Source of the DNA: Gilliamella mensalis
GTDB lineage: Bacteria; Pseudomonadota; Gammaproteobacteria; Enterobacterales; Orbaceae
Direction of reading: 5' to 3'
DNA length: 64,000 nucleotides
Assembly (NCBI RefSeq): GCF_900103085.1
Contig: NZ_FMWR01000011.1
Coordinates: 1-64,000, forward strand
Shown: positions 10,460 through 18,831 of the stretch, one piece after another
How positions within the stretch are numbered: position 1 is the first letter of the stretch
How the letters are laid out: the number at the start of each line of letters is the position of its first letter
Made by a program: the position numbers and the translations under genes
The notes under the pieces: model-generated
The model's input: the letters and a program-made list of their open reading frames with translations, nothing else
The model's database searches: none
Told to the model about the DNA's origin: nothing

Positions 10460-11782
10460 ATGTCATTTTTAATAAAAAAAATCTTAACAAATCTTGCATG
10501 GCAGATTTTGATTGCTTTGATTCTAGGGATTGCAGTAGGTGCTTATTTATTTGAACTTTCTGTTCCAAGCCATCCATTACATTCATATTATCAATTTTCA
10601 ATAGTAAATATATTTCAACCCGCAGGTGATATCTTTATTCGATTAATTAAAATGATTGTGCTACCGATTATACTGAGCACATTAACGCTAGGTATTGCAG
10701 GTATTGGAGGTTCTAAACGATTAGGAGCATTAGGTTTTAAAACGATTCTTTATTTTGAAATTATTACAACTATTGCTATTTTATTAGGTCTTTTTTGGGG
10801 TAATATTTTTTCACCGGGCGCAGGTATTGACTCTTCAACACTTGCAACGGCAGATATTAGTAAATACACCCAAGCTGCTGAAGAATTAAGTGGAAAACCG
10901 CATGGTTTGATTGTCATGATTCTTGATATGATTCCTGCCAATATCTTTAAAGCTATGACTGATGGTGCAGTTTTGCCGGTAATTTTCTTCTGTGTCTTTT
11001 TTGGTTTAGGCTTAATGTCTTTACCAGATAAACAACGCGAACCATTTGTATTCTTCTTGAAGGTTGTATCTGACACTATGTTCAAAGTCACTAATATGAT
11101 CATGCGTTATGCGCCAATAGGGGTATTTGCACTGATTACTGTAACGGTGGCGAAATATGGATTTGAATCTTTACTTCCTTTGTTAAAACTAATTTTAACT
11201 GTTTATTCAGCAATGATTATTTTTACATTAGTGGTATTGGGACTTGTTTGTAAACTTTGCCAATTTAATATTTTCACATTATTAAAAATATTAAAAGAAG
11301 AATTAGTGATCGCATTTTCGACCGCAAGTTCAGAGACAGCATTACCTAAAATCATTGAAAAAATGGAAGCTTATGGTGCTCCTAAATCAATAACAAGTTT
11401 TGTTATTCCTACTGGATATTCATTTAATCTTGATGGTTCAACACTTTATCAAAGCATTACCGTTATCTTTTTAGCGCAACTGTTTCATATAGATTTAACT
11501 ATTTTAGATCAGATTATTATAGTCATTACTTTGATGATAGCATCTAAAGGGATTGCCGGTGTACCCGGCGCTTCAATTCTTGTTTTATCCGCAACGCTAG
11601 GTAGTGTGGGAATTCCTCTTGAAGGGATTGGTTATATTATGGGGGTAGAACGTATTTTAGATATGGGTAGAACGGTAGTTAATGTGGTCGGTAATGCACT
11701 TGCAGCAATTGTTATTGCGCGTTGGGAACATGCCTTTGACGATAAAAAAGCAAGAGCTTATGAACAACAATATTTAAAATAA
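10460..11782 (+). CDS. gltP: Proton/glutamate-aspartate symporter GltP
   Basis: Secondary transporter of the dicarboxylate/amino acid:cation symporter (DAACS) family, bringing glutamate or aspartate into the cell. The protein is 440 aa (E. coli GltP 437) with about eight membrane segments. It has the serine-rich loop STASSETALPK, the TGYSFNLDGSTLYQS motif and the ERILDMGRTVVNVVGNALA block that binds substrate and cation in this family. GltP is favoured over DctA or GltT by length and the C-terminal motif, but the substrate is inferred. It has its own start and terminator, so it is probably monocistronic. Confidence 0.85.
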   Translation: MSFLIKKILTNLAWQILIALILGIAVGAYLFELSVPSHPLHSYYQFSIVNIFQPAGDIFIRLIKMIVLPIILSTLTLGIAGIGGSKRLGALGFKTILYFEIITTIAILLGLFWGNIFSPGAGIDSSTLATADISKYTQAAEELSGKPHGLIVMILDMIPANIFKAMTDGAVLPVIFFCVFFGLGLMSLPDKQREPFVFFLKVVSDTMFKVTNMIMRYAPIGVFALITVTVAKYGFESLLPLLKLILTVYSAMIIFTLVVLGLVCKLCQFNIFTLLKILKEELVIAFSTASSETALPKIIEKMEAYGAPKSITSFVIPTGYSFNLDGSTLYQSITVIFLAQLFHIDLTILDQIIIVITLMIASKGIAGVPGASILVLSATLGSVGIPLEGIGYIMGVERILDMGRTVVNVVGNALAAIVIARWEHAFDDKKARAYEQQYLK

Positions 11783-11800
11783 AACTATTTGTCGACTTTT

Positions 11801-11835
11801 AAAAAGCTTCAGGTTAAAAACTGGAGCTTTTTTAT
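11801..11835 (+). terminator. Intrinsic terminator of gltP
   Basis: Stem AAAAAGCTTCAG / CTGGAGCTTTTTT (one G-T pair) closed by GTTAAAAA and running into T residues, about 20 bp after the gltP stop. Confidence 0.85.
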
Positions 11836-11917
11836 TGTTTAGCTACTGCTTATGTGGCGAAATGGAGTGATAGGGATATATTGATAGTAATGTGTGTTGG
11901 TGCGTAGTGATAGATAT

Positions 11918-11944
11918 AAAAAACCCAGCATGTGCTGGGTTTTT
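11918..11944 (-). terminator. Terminator of rpmB-rpmG (bidirectional)
   Basis: Perfect CCCAGCA / TGCTGGG stem with a 2-nt centre, flanked by six A on the left and five T on the right, so it can end transcripts on both strands. It sits about 25 bp past the rpmG stop and separates it from convergent gltP. Confidence 0.88.
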
Positions 11945-11964
11945 GGGAAATTTATAATAGATAA

Positions 11965-12132
11965 CTATTTAATTTTAGCTTCTTTATATATAACATGCTG
12001 ACGAACTACAGGATCGTATTTTTTGATCTCCATTTTTTCAGGCATAGTTCTTTTGTTTTTGCTAGTAGTATAAAAATGACCTGTACCAGCAGAAGAAACT
12101 AATCTAATTTTTTCGCGAACACCTTTAGCCAT
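11965..12132 (-). CDS. rpmG: 50S ribosomal protein L33
   Basis: Small basic component of the large ribosomal subunit. Translation of 11965-12132 gives 55 aa beginning [20 protein letters not shown] and ending VIYKEAKIK, the size and pattern of E. coli L33. The zinc-binding cysteines of the alternative L33 form are absent, so this is the Cys-minus version. It lies 15 bp after rpmB, the usual rpmB-rpmG operon. Confidence 0.96.
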   Translation of the reverse strand: MAKGVREKIRLVSSAGTGHFYTTSKNKRTMPEKMEIKKYDPVVRQHVIYKEAKIK

Positions 12133-12147
12133 GATATGGTTTCCTTA

Positions 12148-12384
12148 TTAGTACTTTTCACCACGGGCACGAAGTTCAGCTAAAACTGCATCAATACCCT
12201 TTTTATCGATAGTACGCATACCTTTAGCAGATACACGCAATTTTACAAAACGTTTTTCGCTCTCAATCCAGAAACGGTGAGTTTGAAGGTTTGGTAGAAA
12301 ACGACGTTTAGTAGCATTCATCGCATGAGAACGATTATTTCCTACTAAAGGACCTTTTCCTGTTACTTGGCATACTCGTGACAT
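12148..12384 (-). CDS. rpmB: 50S ribosomal protein L28
   Basis: Large-subunit ribosomal protein of 78 aa, starting [20 protein letters not shown] and carrying the family segment [22 protein letters not shown] Shine-Dalgarno lies just upstream on the minus strand. It is the first gene of rpmB-rpmG, with a roughly 140-nt leader driven by the promoter at 12530-12558. In E. coli radC precedes this pair; here the upstream side is intergenic. Confidence 0.97.
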   Translation of the reverse strand: MSRVCQVTGKGPLVGNNRSHAMNATKRRFLPNLQTHRFWIESEKRFVKLRVSAKGMRTIDKKGIDAVLAELRARGEKY

Positions 12385-12529
12385 GTCAATAATTCTCCGA
12401 AATTTCTATGCTTAAGCCCTGGGCGTAATATGTTAATGGAATTAACCTCGTCAGGCTTTTAGTTTGCTGCAGTTCTAACTGAGAAGCAGTCTAACCTCTC
12501 ACACTACACCCACAATAATGAGGTAGCGA

Positions 12530-12558
12530 AGTATACGCTGTTATACGCAAATTCTCAA
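12530..12558 (-). promoter_or_regulatory. Sigma70 promoter of rpmB-rpmG
   Basis: On the minus strand TTGAGA (12553-12558) and TATACT (12530-12535) are separated by exactly 17 bp, near consensus at both hexamers. Predicted transcription starts near 12523, leaving a leader of about 140 nt before rpmB. Confidence 0.72.
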
Positions 12559-12559
12559 G

Positions 12560-12877
12560 TATTATCTTATTTATGTATGCATAAAATTAAGTTTATAACG
12601 GCATAATTGATATAGCGCTTATTTCATCCGCTAAAACTATATTTTTCAATATCATTGAAATTATTTCGACTCAATTTGATTGAGAAAATTTCTATAAAAA
12701 TTTATTGGAATAGGCCTAAATTTATTTGTGATAATAAACAATTCTTTATAAAACAATATACTGTCCTTATCATCATTTTAGAAAAAATGATTTAATTTCA
12801 TAATAAATATGTTTTAATAAGCTTGATTAACAATTTTATTTATCTCGTGTTTATTTTCCAATTTTTAAGGAGATTAT
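12560..12877. other. AT-rich intergenic region between rpmB promoter and shikimate dehydrogenase-like gene
   Basis: About 320 bp with no credible gene. Two small inverted repeats are visible, CTCAAT-TTG-ATTGAG near 12672 and ATCATTTT-AGA-AAAATGAT near 12772. Either could be an operator for the downstream gene, but neither matches a site known to me. AAGGAG sits just before the next start. Confidence 0.4.
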
Positions 12878-13708
12878 ATGAACCAGTTCACGCCGTATAG
12901 TATATATGGCATTATCGGTTATCCTTTAGGACACAGTATGAGTCCACTTATTCATACTACGTCGTTTCAAGATTATGGAATTCCGGCAGTTTTAGTGCCT
13001 TTTCCTACACCACTTGAAGAGATATCGACACTTTTCCAATCAGTAAGATTATTAAATATTCGTGGGTTATGTGTCACTATTCCACACAAACAGACTATCA
13101 TTCCTTATTTAGATGAAGTGACCGAACATGTAAAAAAAGCAGGTGCTGCAAATTTGGTGTATTGGGATGGCGATAAGCTCTGTGGTGATAATACAGATAT
13201 TATTGGATTTATGGAGCCACTTCGAACCAAAAAACTACCCGCTGAATACAAAAAAGTGTTATTACTTGGTGCGGGAGGTGCTGCACGTGCAGCTGTTGTG
13301 GGATTACAGGAGCTTGGTTATACCGATATTACAGTAGCCGATATTGCCGATGATTTATCTCAGGCATTAGCTAATGAGTTCAATCTTAAAACAGCCTCAT
13401 GGGAAGATCGTAGTAAAATTGAAGCTCAGATTATTATTAATTCAACACCATTAGGTATGACAGGTAAATTTGAAGATCAAACACCTTATAAACAAGCTTG
13501 GTTCAAAGGTAAAGGTGTGGCTTATGATATTGTTTATACTCCATATAATACACTGTTTAGACAAGAAGCAGAAAAAGCAGGCTGGGAATCTATTTCAGGA
13601 CGTGAAATGTTTATCGGTCAAGCAAATGCTCAATTTAAAATTTGGACAGGTAAAGATCTTTCTGATCGTGCAAAACAGGCTGTAATTGATGCTTTAACTA
13701 CAAACTAA
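12878..13708 (+). CDS. Quinate/shikimate dehydrogenase, AroE/YdiB family
   Basis: Interconverts shikimate (or quinate) and the 3-dehydro acid. The 276-aa protein has the N-terminal substrate domain with HSMSP (residues 19-23), catalytic Lys71 in TIPHKQ and Asp107 in GDNTD, then a Rossmann domain with GAGGAA at 131-136. The second strand ends VADIADD, with acidic residues where NADP-specific AroE has the Asn-Arg-Thr phosphate-binding motif. This suggests NAD use, as in YdiB or catabolic quinate dehydrogenases. AAGGAG precedes the ATG. Neighbouring genes are a YdiL-like regulator, shikimate kinase and a YdiM/YdiN-like carrier. It could instead be the cell's biosynthetic AroE; the window cannot decide. 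Confidence 0.82.
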   Translation: MNQFTPYSIYGIIGYPLGHSMSPLIHTTSFQDYGIPAVLVPFPTPLEEISTLFQSVRLLNIRGLCVTIPHKQTIIPYLDEVTEHVKKAGAANLVYWDGDKLCGDNTDIIGFMEPLRTKKLPAEYKKVLLLGAGGAARAAVVGLQELGYTDITVADIADDLSQALANEFNLKTASWEDRSKIEAQIIINSTPLGMTGKFEDQTPYKQAWFKGKGVAYDIVYTPYNTLFRQEAEKAGWESISGREMFIGQANAQFKIWTGKDLSDRAKQAVIDALTTN

Positions 13709-13865
13709 TTACTAAACAGATAAACAAACATATTTGGTTAAATTGGAATTAATCGTGTTTTCTATTATTGATATAAATTAGCTTGGCAATTGCCCACTAT
13801 TTATTTTACTGAGAGTTGGCATAGATCAATTGGATAGTGTAATAACCTTATAATAAGGAGCATTT

Positions 13866-14219
13866 ATGACTAATTTAGAATTACAAGCATATCGTCGTTT
13901 TCTTATGCTAAAAGTGTCTGAGGCTAGTGAACATATTGGTAAAACAGATATTAAAACGTGGCATGATTGGGAAAACGGTATAACCCCTATTCCAGAATCT
14001 GTCACAAAAGCAATGCAGGAGCTAAAAAAACGACGAAACGAAAAGATAAATATTATTATTAATAGTATTAATGATCGTATTGGGAGTAATACCATTCGTT
14101 ATTTTATGACATATGAAGAGTTTAAAAAGGTAAATACAGATCTTGATGTGATTCAATGGCGATTACATCAATCGATCGCTACAGAGCTCTATTTTCGTGG
14201 TTTAGAAAAACTATGTTAA
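13866..14219 (+). CDS. YdiL-family (DUF1870, Aca2/YdiL-like) helix-turn-helix protein
   Basis: 117-aa protein aligning end to end with E. coli YdiL: NLELQAYRRFLML at the start, TWHDWENG-IP in the helix-turn-helix region, INSINDRIGSNTIRYF in the middle and QSIATELYFRGLEKLC at the end. The family has an N-terminal HTH related to the anti-CRISPR-associated repressor Aca2. YdiL itself has no established target to my knowledge. AAGGAG at 13856-13861 supports the ATG. In E. coli ydiL lies beside ydiM, ydiN and ydiB; here it lies between a YdiB/AroE-like dehydrogenase and aroL, so a role in regulating shikimate genes is inferred. Confidence 0.88.
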   Translation: MTNLELQAYRRFLMLKVSEASEHIGKTDIKTWHDWENGITPIPESVTKAMQELKKRRNEKINIIINSINDRIGSNTIRYFMTYEEFKKVNTDLDVIQWRLHQSIATELYFRGLEKLC

Positions 14220-14235
14220 TGGACTTTATCAAGAT

Positions 14236-14262
14236 GACTTTTAGGAACCTAAAAAGTTTTCT
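14236..14262 (+). terminator. Possible terminator after the YdiL-family gene
   Basis: Imperfect inverted repeat GACTTTTAGG-AA-CCTAAAAAGTT followed by TTTCTT, 17 bp past the stop codon. One stem position is bulged, so strength is uncertain. Confidence 0.45.
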
Positions 14263-14271
14263 TATAATCTT

Positions 14272-14289
14272 TGTAAATAATTATTTACA
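14272..14289 (+). promoter_or_regulatory. TyrR box upstream of aroL
   Basis: TGTAAA-N6-TTTACA, a perfect match to the TyrR operator consensus, about 160 bp before the aroL start. A second weaker copy with 4 of 6 matches in its right arm (TGTAAA-N6-GTTGCA) lies at 14354-14371 and overlaps the end of a TATAAT at 14347-14352. E. coli aroL is repressed through strong and weak TyrR boxes, so the arrangement fits. Confidence 0.72.
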
Positions 14290-14435
14290 AAATAACGCAT
14301 AAAATTTAATTTAATCATTTGAAAAATAAATGATTTTTATTATTTCTATAATATGTAAAAAATATGTTGCAAAAATAAGAGTGAATCACTAGCATGGTTA
14401 ATATATTCTGTAAATCTGAAAAGATAGAACCCGAT

Positions 14436-14948
14436 ATGAATAAAACAATTTTTTTAGTTGGTGCAAGGGCGGCAGGTAAAACAACAATGGGAAAAATGTT
14501 AGCGAATAAGCTATCGTTTTCTTTTATTGATACCGACAGCCATTTGCTTGAAACTACTCAAAAAACAGTGGCTGAAATTGTTGAAAAAGAAGGTTGGGAA
14601 GGATTTAGAGCAAGAGAAAGCCAAGTGCTTGTTGATACAACTAAACCCAATCGTGTCATTGCCACTGGTGGAGGCATGGTATTAGCTGAGCATAACCGCG
14701 ATTTTATGAAACAAAATGGCACGGTTATCTTTTTATCTGCGCCAGCGGCAACGCTAGCTGCTCGTTTAATGAAAGATCCGAATGTTGCTCAAAGACCCTC
14801 GTTAACGGGCCTATCTATTGCTGATGAAATAGAAAAGGTGTTAGCTGAAAGACTACCTTTATATCATGATGCTTCGCACCATATGGTGAATGTTGATCAA
14901 GATGAAAGCTTGATCCTAGCAAAAATGCTTGAAATGCTTGGAAGTTAA
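14436..14948 (+). CDS. aroL: Shikimate kinase AroL
   Basis: Phosphorylates shikimate to shikimate 3-phosphate in chorismate synthesis. The Walker A loop is GARAAGKTT, followed by the shikimate-binding DTD, the GFRARE arginine motif and ATGGGMVL. LID-region arginines lie in AQRPSLTG, and LAERLPLYHDASH closes the domain. Sequence is closer to E. coli AroL than AroK. ATG 14436 gives 170 aa and begins where homology begins; ATG 14394 would add 14 residues. TyrR-type sites lie upstream. Its place beside a shikimate/quinate dehydrogenase suggests that imported or oxidised shikimate could be channelled to chorismate. Confidence 0.93.
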   Translation: MNKTIFLVGARAAGKTTMGKMLANKLSFSFIDTDSHLLETTQKTVAEIVEKEGWEGFRARESQVLVDTTKPNRVIATGGGMVLAEHNRDFMKQNGTVIFLSAPAATLAARLMKDPNVAQRPSLTGLSIADEIEKVLAERLPLYHDASHHMVNVDQDESLILAKMLEMLGS

Positions 14949-14966
14949 TTTAACCTTTTATAACAG

Positions 14967-14991
14967 ATACCACTTAAAAAGTGGTATTTTT
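14967..14991 (+). terminator. Intrinsic terminator of aroL
   Basis: Perfect ATACCACTT / AAGTGGTAT stem with a 3-nt AAA loop and a T-rich tail, about 18 bp after the aroL stop. Confidence 0.85.
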
Positions 14992-15174
14992 ATTGGAATA
15001 GATAGTAATAAAAATTCTATATAACTTTAATTTTATATCATATTTTTGCTATTTTTTAGGATTAAAGAAGATAAAAGTTAAGTAATAAATCTAGACTCAT
15101 TCTTTCTGCTTAATATTGGTACATGTATATTGAATAGAACTAAATTTTTATGTTTTACATATGGAGTATGACAA

Positions 15175-16374
15175 ATGGATAATCGAAAGATCAATTCTTA
15201 TGGAATTGTTGGATCTATTTATGCAAACTATATTATTCAAAGTATTGCGCTGATTGTGATTATGCAATTTTCTCAAGGGCTTTCAAAGCAGCTAAATACT
15301 GATATAGTTGGGCTTGGTTATGTTGCATCGGGCATAGGAATTGGCAAAATATTTTTAATGTTCGTCGGTGGGCTGCTATCAGATAAATTTGGTAGAAAGT
15401 TATTTATTTATCTAGGAATGATCTGTTACGCAATCTTCTTTATAGGGATGAGTTGTTGTACTAATATTCATGTGGCTTTTTGTCTAGCCATTGCCGTGGG
15501 AGCAGGTAATTCTTTTTTAGATACAGGCTCTATGCCTGCCTTGACTGAATGCTTTCCTGGATCTGCAGGATCTGCGAGTGTTCTTATAAAAGCCTTTATT
15601 TCCATCGGAACGCTAGTTCTACCTTTCATTGTTACTTTTTTTGATATCAACAATATATGGTATGGTTGGGCATTTTTCGGTTTTACTGCTTATTTAGTGA
15701 TTAATAGCTTATTATTATTACCTCAACAATTCCCACATAAAGATACAATAATTAAAGGTTGTAAAGGCTCAGGAAACTATTTTACAGGTAATCCTCGATT
15801 TGAATTTGAAGGTATTTTACTGATTATCATGGGATTTACTACAACAGCAACGTTTGTCATTATTTTACAGTGGTTACCAACTATCGCTATTAAAGGTGTT
15901 AATATGAGCGATATCGATGCCAAACAACTGATCAGCTATTACAGTACAGCATCGATTATCTCAGTATTTGTTACGGCTTTTGTTGTTAAGCGTCTTTTAA
16001 AACCTATATTTTGTATTATTATTCTGCCTGCTTTGTCAGCCCTAGTATTAATTATTTTTTATTTCAATATTTCACCACAGATGTGTGTTATCGCTGCAAT
16101 TGGCATGGGATTTACTGCTGCTGGTGGCGTGTTACAGTTGACGTTGGTTGTAATGCAACAAATGTTCCCTACTCGTAAAGGTCTTGCTGTAGGTTGTATG
16201 TATACATTTAGTGGACTATCGTTTGTTGTCATTCCGCTTATCGTGCCAAAATTAGCTATGATCAATGTCAGTTATGCTATCTTAATAGACTTTTTTATTG
16301 CAGTATCAAGTGTATTACTTGGATCAATTGTTTTTTATCGCTTTAAGAAGGTCATTGATTTAACAAAAATATAA
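15175..16374 (+). CDS. MFS transporter, YdiM/YdiN type
   Basis: Inner-membrane major facilitator with about 12 hydrophobic segments over 399 aa. The loop 2-3 motif is GGLLSDKFGRKLF. GAGNSFLDTGSMPALTECFPGSAGSASVLIKAF and the GFTAAGGVLQLTLVVMQQMFPTRKG segment closely follow E. coli YdiM and YdiN. TGGAG eight bases before the ATG is the ribosome site. Substrate is unproven. The E. coli homologues flank ydiB and aroD, and here the gene follows aroL and a quinate/shikimate dehydrogenase, so a quinate, shikimate or related aromatic acid is the natural hypothesis. Confidence 0.82.
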   Translation: MDNRKINSYGIVGSIYANYIIQSIALIVIMQFSQGLSKQLNTDIVGLGYVASGIGIGKIFLMFVGGLLSDKFGRKLFIYLGMICYAIFFIGMSCCTNIHVAFCLAIAVGAGNSFLDTGSMPALTECFPGSAGSASVLIKAFISIGTLVLPFIVTFFDINNIWYGWAFFGFTAYLVINSLLLLPQQFPHKDTIIKGCKGSGNYFTGNPRFEFEGILLIIMGFTTTATFVIILQWLPTIAIKGVNMSDIDAKQLISYYSTASIISVFVTAFVVKRLLKPIFCIIILPALSALVLIIFYFNISPQMCVIAAIGMGFTAAGGVLQLTLVVMQQMFPTRKGLAVGCMYTFSGLSFVVIPLIVPKLAMINVSYAILIDFFIAVSSVLLGSIVFYRFKKVIDLTKI

Positions 16375-16404
16375 TTTTATTGATCTAAAGTTTAATGTTA
16401 TGGG

Positions 16405-16430
16405 GCATGCCAATATGGCATGCTTTTTTT
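16405..16430 (+). terminator. Intrinsic terminator of the MFS gene
   Basis: Perfect GCATGCCA / TGGCATGC stem with ATA loop followed by seven T, about 30 bp past the stop codon. Confidence 0.9.
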
Positions 16431-16605
16431 CATACTAACGGTTTTTAAAATTTTAACTTAATCTTTTTAATTAACCATTTAATGCTGGGTTAATTGGTCG
16501 TTTTTCAATCAGATACTTATCGATTTTCAATTTTATCTTTTATAAATAGTGAATATTTAGATTGTTGATAGAACCTTAAAATATAGCTTGCTATTAAATT
16601 AAAAA

Positions 16606-16640
16606 TAAATAAAATTACATTTAATTTGAATAAATATTCA
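16606..16640 (+). promoter_or_regulatory. Tandem ArgR boxes upstream of argA
   Basis: A perfect ARG-box core, TGAAT-AAAT-ATTCA, lies at 16627-16640, and a weaker one, TAAAT-AAAA-TTACA, begins exactly 21 bp earlier at 16606-16619. Pairs of boxes one 21-bp unit apart are the canonical ArgR operator. The downstream box ends four bases before the Shine-Dalgarno, so ArgR would cover the promoter or start region. Confidence 0.78.
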
Positions 16641-16659
16641 TTTTAAGGTGGTTGTAAAA

Positions 16660-17988
16660 ATGCAAGAACGTACAACTGAATTAGTTGATGGATTAAGACA
16701 TTCAGTACCTTATATTAATGCTCATCATGGAAAGACATTTGTAATTTTGCTCACAGGTGCAGTGTTAAGAAGTAATAATTATTCAAGTATTATCAGTGAT
16801 ATTGGTTTACTCTATAGTCTTGGTATTAAACTTGTTATTGTCAATGGTGCTCGTAATCAGATCGATGAATATTTAAAAAATCATCATATAGTGCCGAAAT
16901 ATCATAAAAATACGCGCATCACTGATGCAATGACGCTAGACATCATTAAACAAGTTACCGGATCATTACAACTTAATATTACCGCAAGTTTATCTATGAG
17001 CTTAAATAATACCCCATTACAAGGTGCACATATCAGTGTTGTCAGTGGTAATTTTGTGATTGCACAACCATTGGGTGTAGATGATGGTGTTGATTATTGT
17101 CATACAGGTAAAATCCGACGAATCAATAACGAGGTGATCGCAGAACAGCTAGATCGTGGCTCTATTGTGTTATTAGGACCAGTTGGCGTTTCGGTTACTG
17201 GAGAGAGTTTTAATTTAGCATCTGAGGATGTCGCAGCTGAAGTTGCCATTCGCTTAAAGGCGGATAAATTAATCAGCTTTTGTGCAGAACAAGGGGTTTT
17301 AGATGAGCAAGGTCGTGTTATTACTGACCTTTATCCAGTTGATGCAGATAATTATGTTAATCAAAAAGAACAGCAAGGCAAACATTTATCCAGTGAAGCA
17401 CGGTTCTTACGCGCAGCATCGAAAGCATGTCGAAGTGGAGTTAGACGAAGCCATTTAGTAAGTTATCTGATTGATGGTTCGATTTTACAAGAATTATTTT
17501 CGCGCGATGGCATTGGAACACAAGTTGCGATGGAACATTCTGAGCAGGTTCGTTCGGCAACGATTAACGATATTGGTGGAATTTTAGAACTCATCCGTCC
17601 ACTTGAGGAACAAGGTGTATTGGTTAAACGATCTCGTGAACAATTAGAAATGGAGATTGATAAATTTACCATTATTGAACGTGATAACATGACAATAGGT
17701 TGTGCCGCACTGTACCCTTACCTTGAAGAAAAAATGGGCGAAATGGCCTGTGTAGCTATTCACTCAGACTATCGTAGCTCTTCTCGGGGGAACTTATTAA
17801 TTGAAAAGTTAACTGAAAAAGCAACCCAGTTAGGATTAGAGAAAATATTTGTTCTTACTACACGTAGCATTCATTGGTTTAGGGAAAAAGGATTTAATCC
17901 AGCAGAAGTAGATGATTTGCCGATTAAAAAGAAGCAACTTTATAATTATCAACGGAATTCGAAAATTTTAATGCTTGATATTATTTGA
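16660..17988 (+). CDS. argA: N-acetylglutamate synthase ArgA
   Basis: First enzyme of arginine biosynthesis, acetylating glutamate with acetyl-CoA. An amino-acid-kinase-like arginine-sensing domain (about residues 1-280) is fused to a C-terminal GNAT acetyltransferase domain. [22 protein letters not shown] and [11 protein letters not shown] match E. coli ArgA almost residue for residue. ATG 16660 gives 442 aa (E. coli 443) and has AAGGTGG at 16645-16651; GTG 16648 is an in-frame alternative inside that site. It is monocistronic and preceded by tandem ArgR boxes, so arginine should both repress transcription and inhibit the enzyme. Confidence 0.96.
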   Translation: MQERTTELVDGLRHSVPYINAHHGKTFVILLTGAVLRSNNYSSIISDIGLLYSLGIKLVIVNGARNQIDEYLKNHHIVPKYHKNTRITDAMTLDIIKQVTGSLQLNITASLSMSLNNTPLQGAHISVVSGNFVIAQPLGVDDGVDYCHTGKIRRINNEVIAEQLDRGSIVLLGPVGVSVTGESFNLASEDVAAEVAIRLKADKLISFCAEQGVLDEQGRVITDLYPVDADNYVNQKEQQGKHLSSEARFLRAASKACRSGVRRSHLVSYLIDGSILQELFSRDGIGTQVAMEHSEQVRSATINDIGGILELIRPLEEQGVLVKRSREQLEMEIDKFTIIERDNMTIGCAALYPYLEEKMGEMACVAIHSDYRSSSRGNLLIEKLTEKATQLGLEKIFVLTTRSIHWFREKGFNPAEVDDLPIKKKQLYNYQRNSKILMLDII

Positions 17989-18080
17989 TTTATCTTCAAA
18001 TAGGCTGGAAGACATAGAAAGTTATAGTATTAGAAGTTTGATATTAACAAATTCATTATTAACAAGCGATACAAAAGTAA

Positions 18081-18752
18081 TTAGCATTTTAAAGCCGTAT
18101 TTAGAATTTGCTTGGTAAACGTTTTTTTTAAATAAAATCCTCTAGGGCGGGTTAAAATAATTTGACCATTTTCACCAATTGCTTCAGTTAAAGATTGCCC
18201 ATTGGCTGCTTTAGGTCTAATTTGTAGATAGGTACCATATCGAGCCGTAATTTTTTCAACATGCCCCAGTGCTATCATATCCATTAACTCTTCCCAGTCT
18301 TGTTTTAGCTGTTGTTCTTGTTCTTGGGTTGGTGTCCATAAAATAGGTTTCCCCACTTTTCGATGTGAAAGTGGAATTGTTCTTTCTCCCTCTATTGGGA
18401 TCCAAAGTACTTTGGCAAGCTTGTATTTAACATGGCTTGTTTCCCAAATAACACCATGATTAGCCATTAATGGCGTGACACTGACAAAGGTGGTTTCTAA
18501 TGGTTTACCCTGCTTATCAACAGGAATCGTTTTTAGCTCTATACCAAGATTAGCAAAATCTTGCTCAGCTTTACTACCTGCATTTGCACCTAAAAACGTT
18601 TCAATAAGGTTACCTACCCAACCTTTTTGTTTGTTTAAGTTAGCGGGTATAGTGATGTTTAAGTATTGTGCTATTTCACCAAAAGAGTATCCAGCAACTA
18701 ACTGTGCACGATTTAATAGCTCTTGCTCACTTTTCGGAATAGATAATATCAT
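18081..18752 (-). CDS. mutH: DNA mismatch repair endonuclease MutH
   Basis: Nicks the unmethylated strand at hemimethylated GATC sites when activated by MutS and MutL. The restriction-like active site is DX6EXK, here Asp65, Glu72 and Lys74 ([10 protein letters not shown]). [12 protein letters not shown] and PLETTFVSV agree with E. coli. The length is 223 aa against 229 in E. coli. Presence of MutH implies Dam methylation in this organism. In E. coli mutH lies next to rppH; here the two are about 18 kb apart. The 3' end faces argA across about 90 bp. Confidence 0.96.
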   Translation of the reverse strand: MILSIPKSEQELLNRAQLVAGYSFGEIAQYLNITIPANLNKQKGWVGNLIETFLGANAGSKAEQDFANLGIELKTIPVDKQGKPLETTFVSVTPLMANHGVIWETSHVKYKLAKVLWIPIEGERTIPLSHRKVGKPILWTPTQEQEQQLKQDWEELMDMIALGHVEKITARYGTYLQIRPKAANGQSLTEAIGENGQIILTRPRGFYLKKTFTKQILNTALKC

Positions 18753-18789
18753 TACTGAGGAATTTAAATAGACTTATCAATAAATCAAA

Positions 18790-18809
18790 CAGCCAAAAAA
18801 GCTTGGCTG
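18790..18809 (-). terminator. Possible terminator upstream of mutH
   Basis: Stem CAGCCAA / TTGGCTG with a 6-nt loop, between the 3' end of the FMN reductase gene and mutH. On the minus strand it is followed by TTTGATTT, so it would end the reductase transcript. Confidence 0.6.
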
Positions 18810-18831
18810 CGAATAGCAAAATTTATATCAA

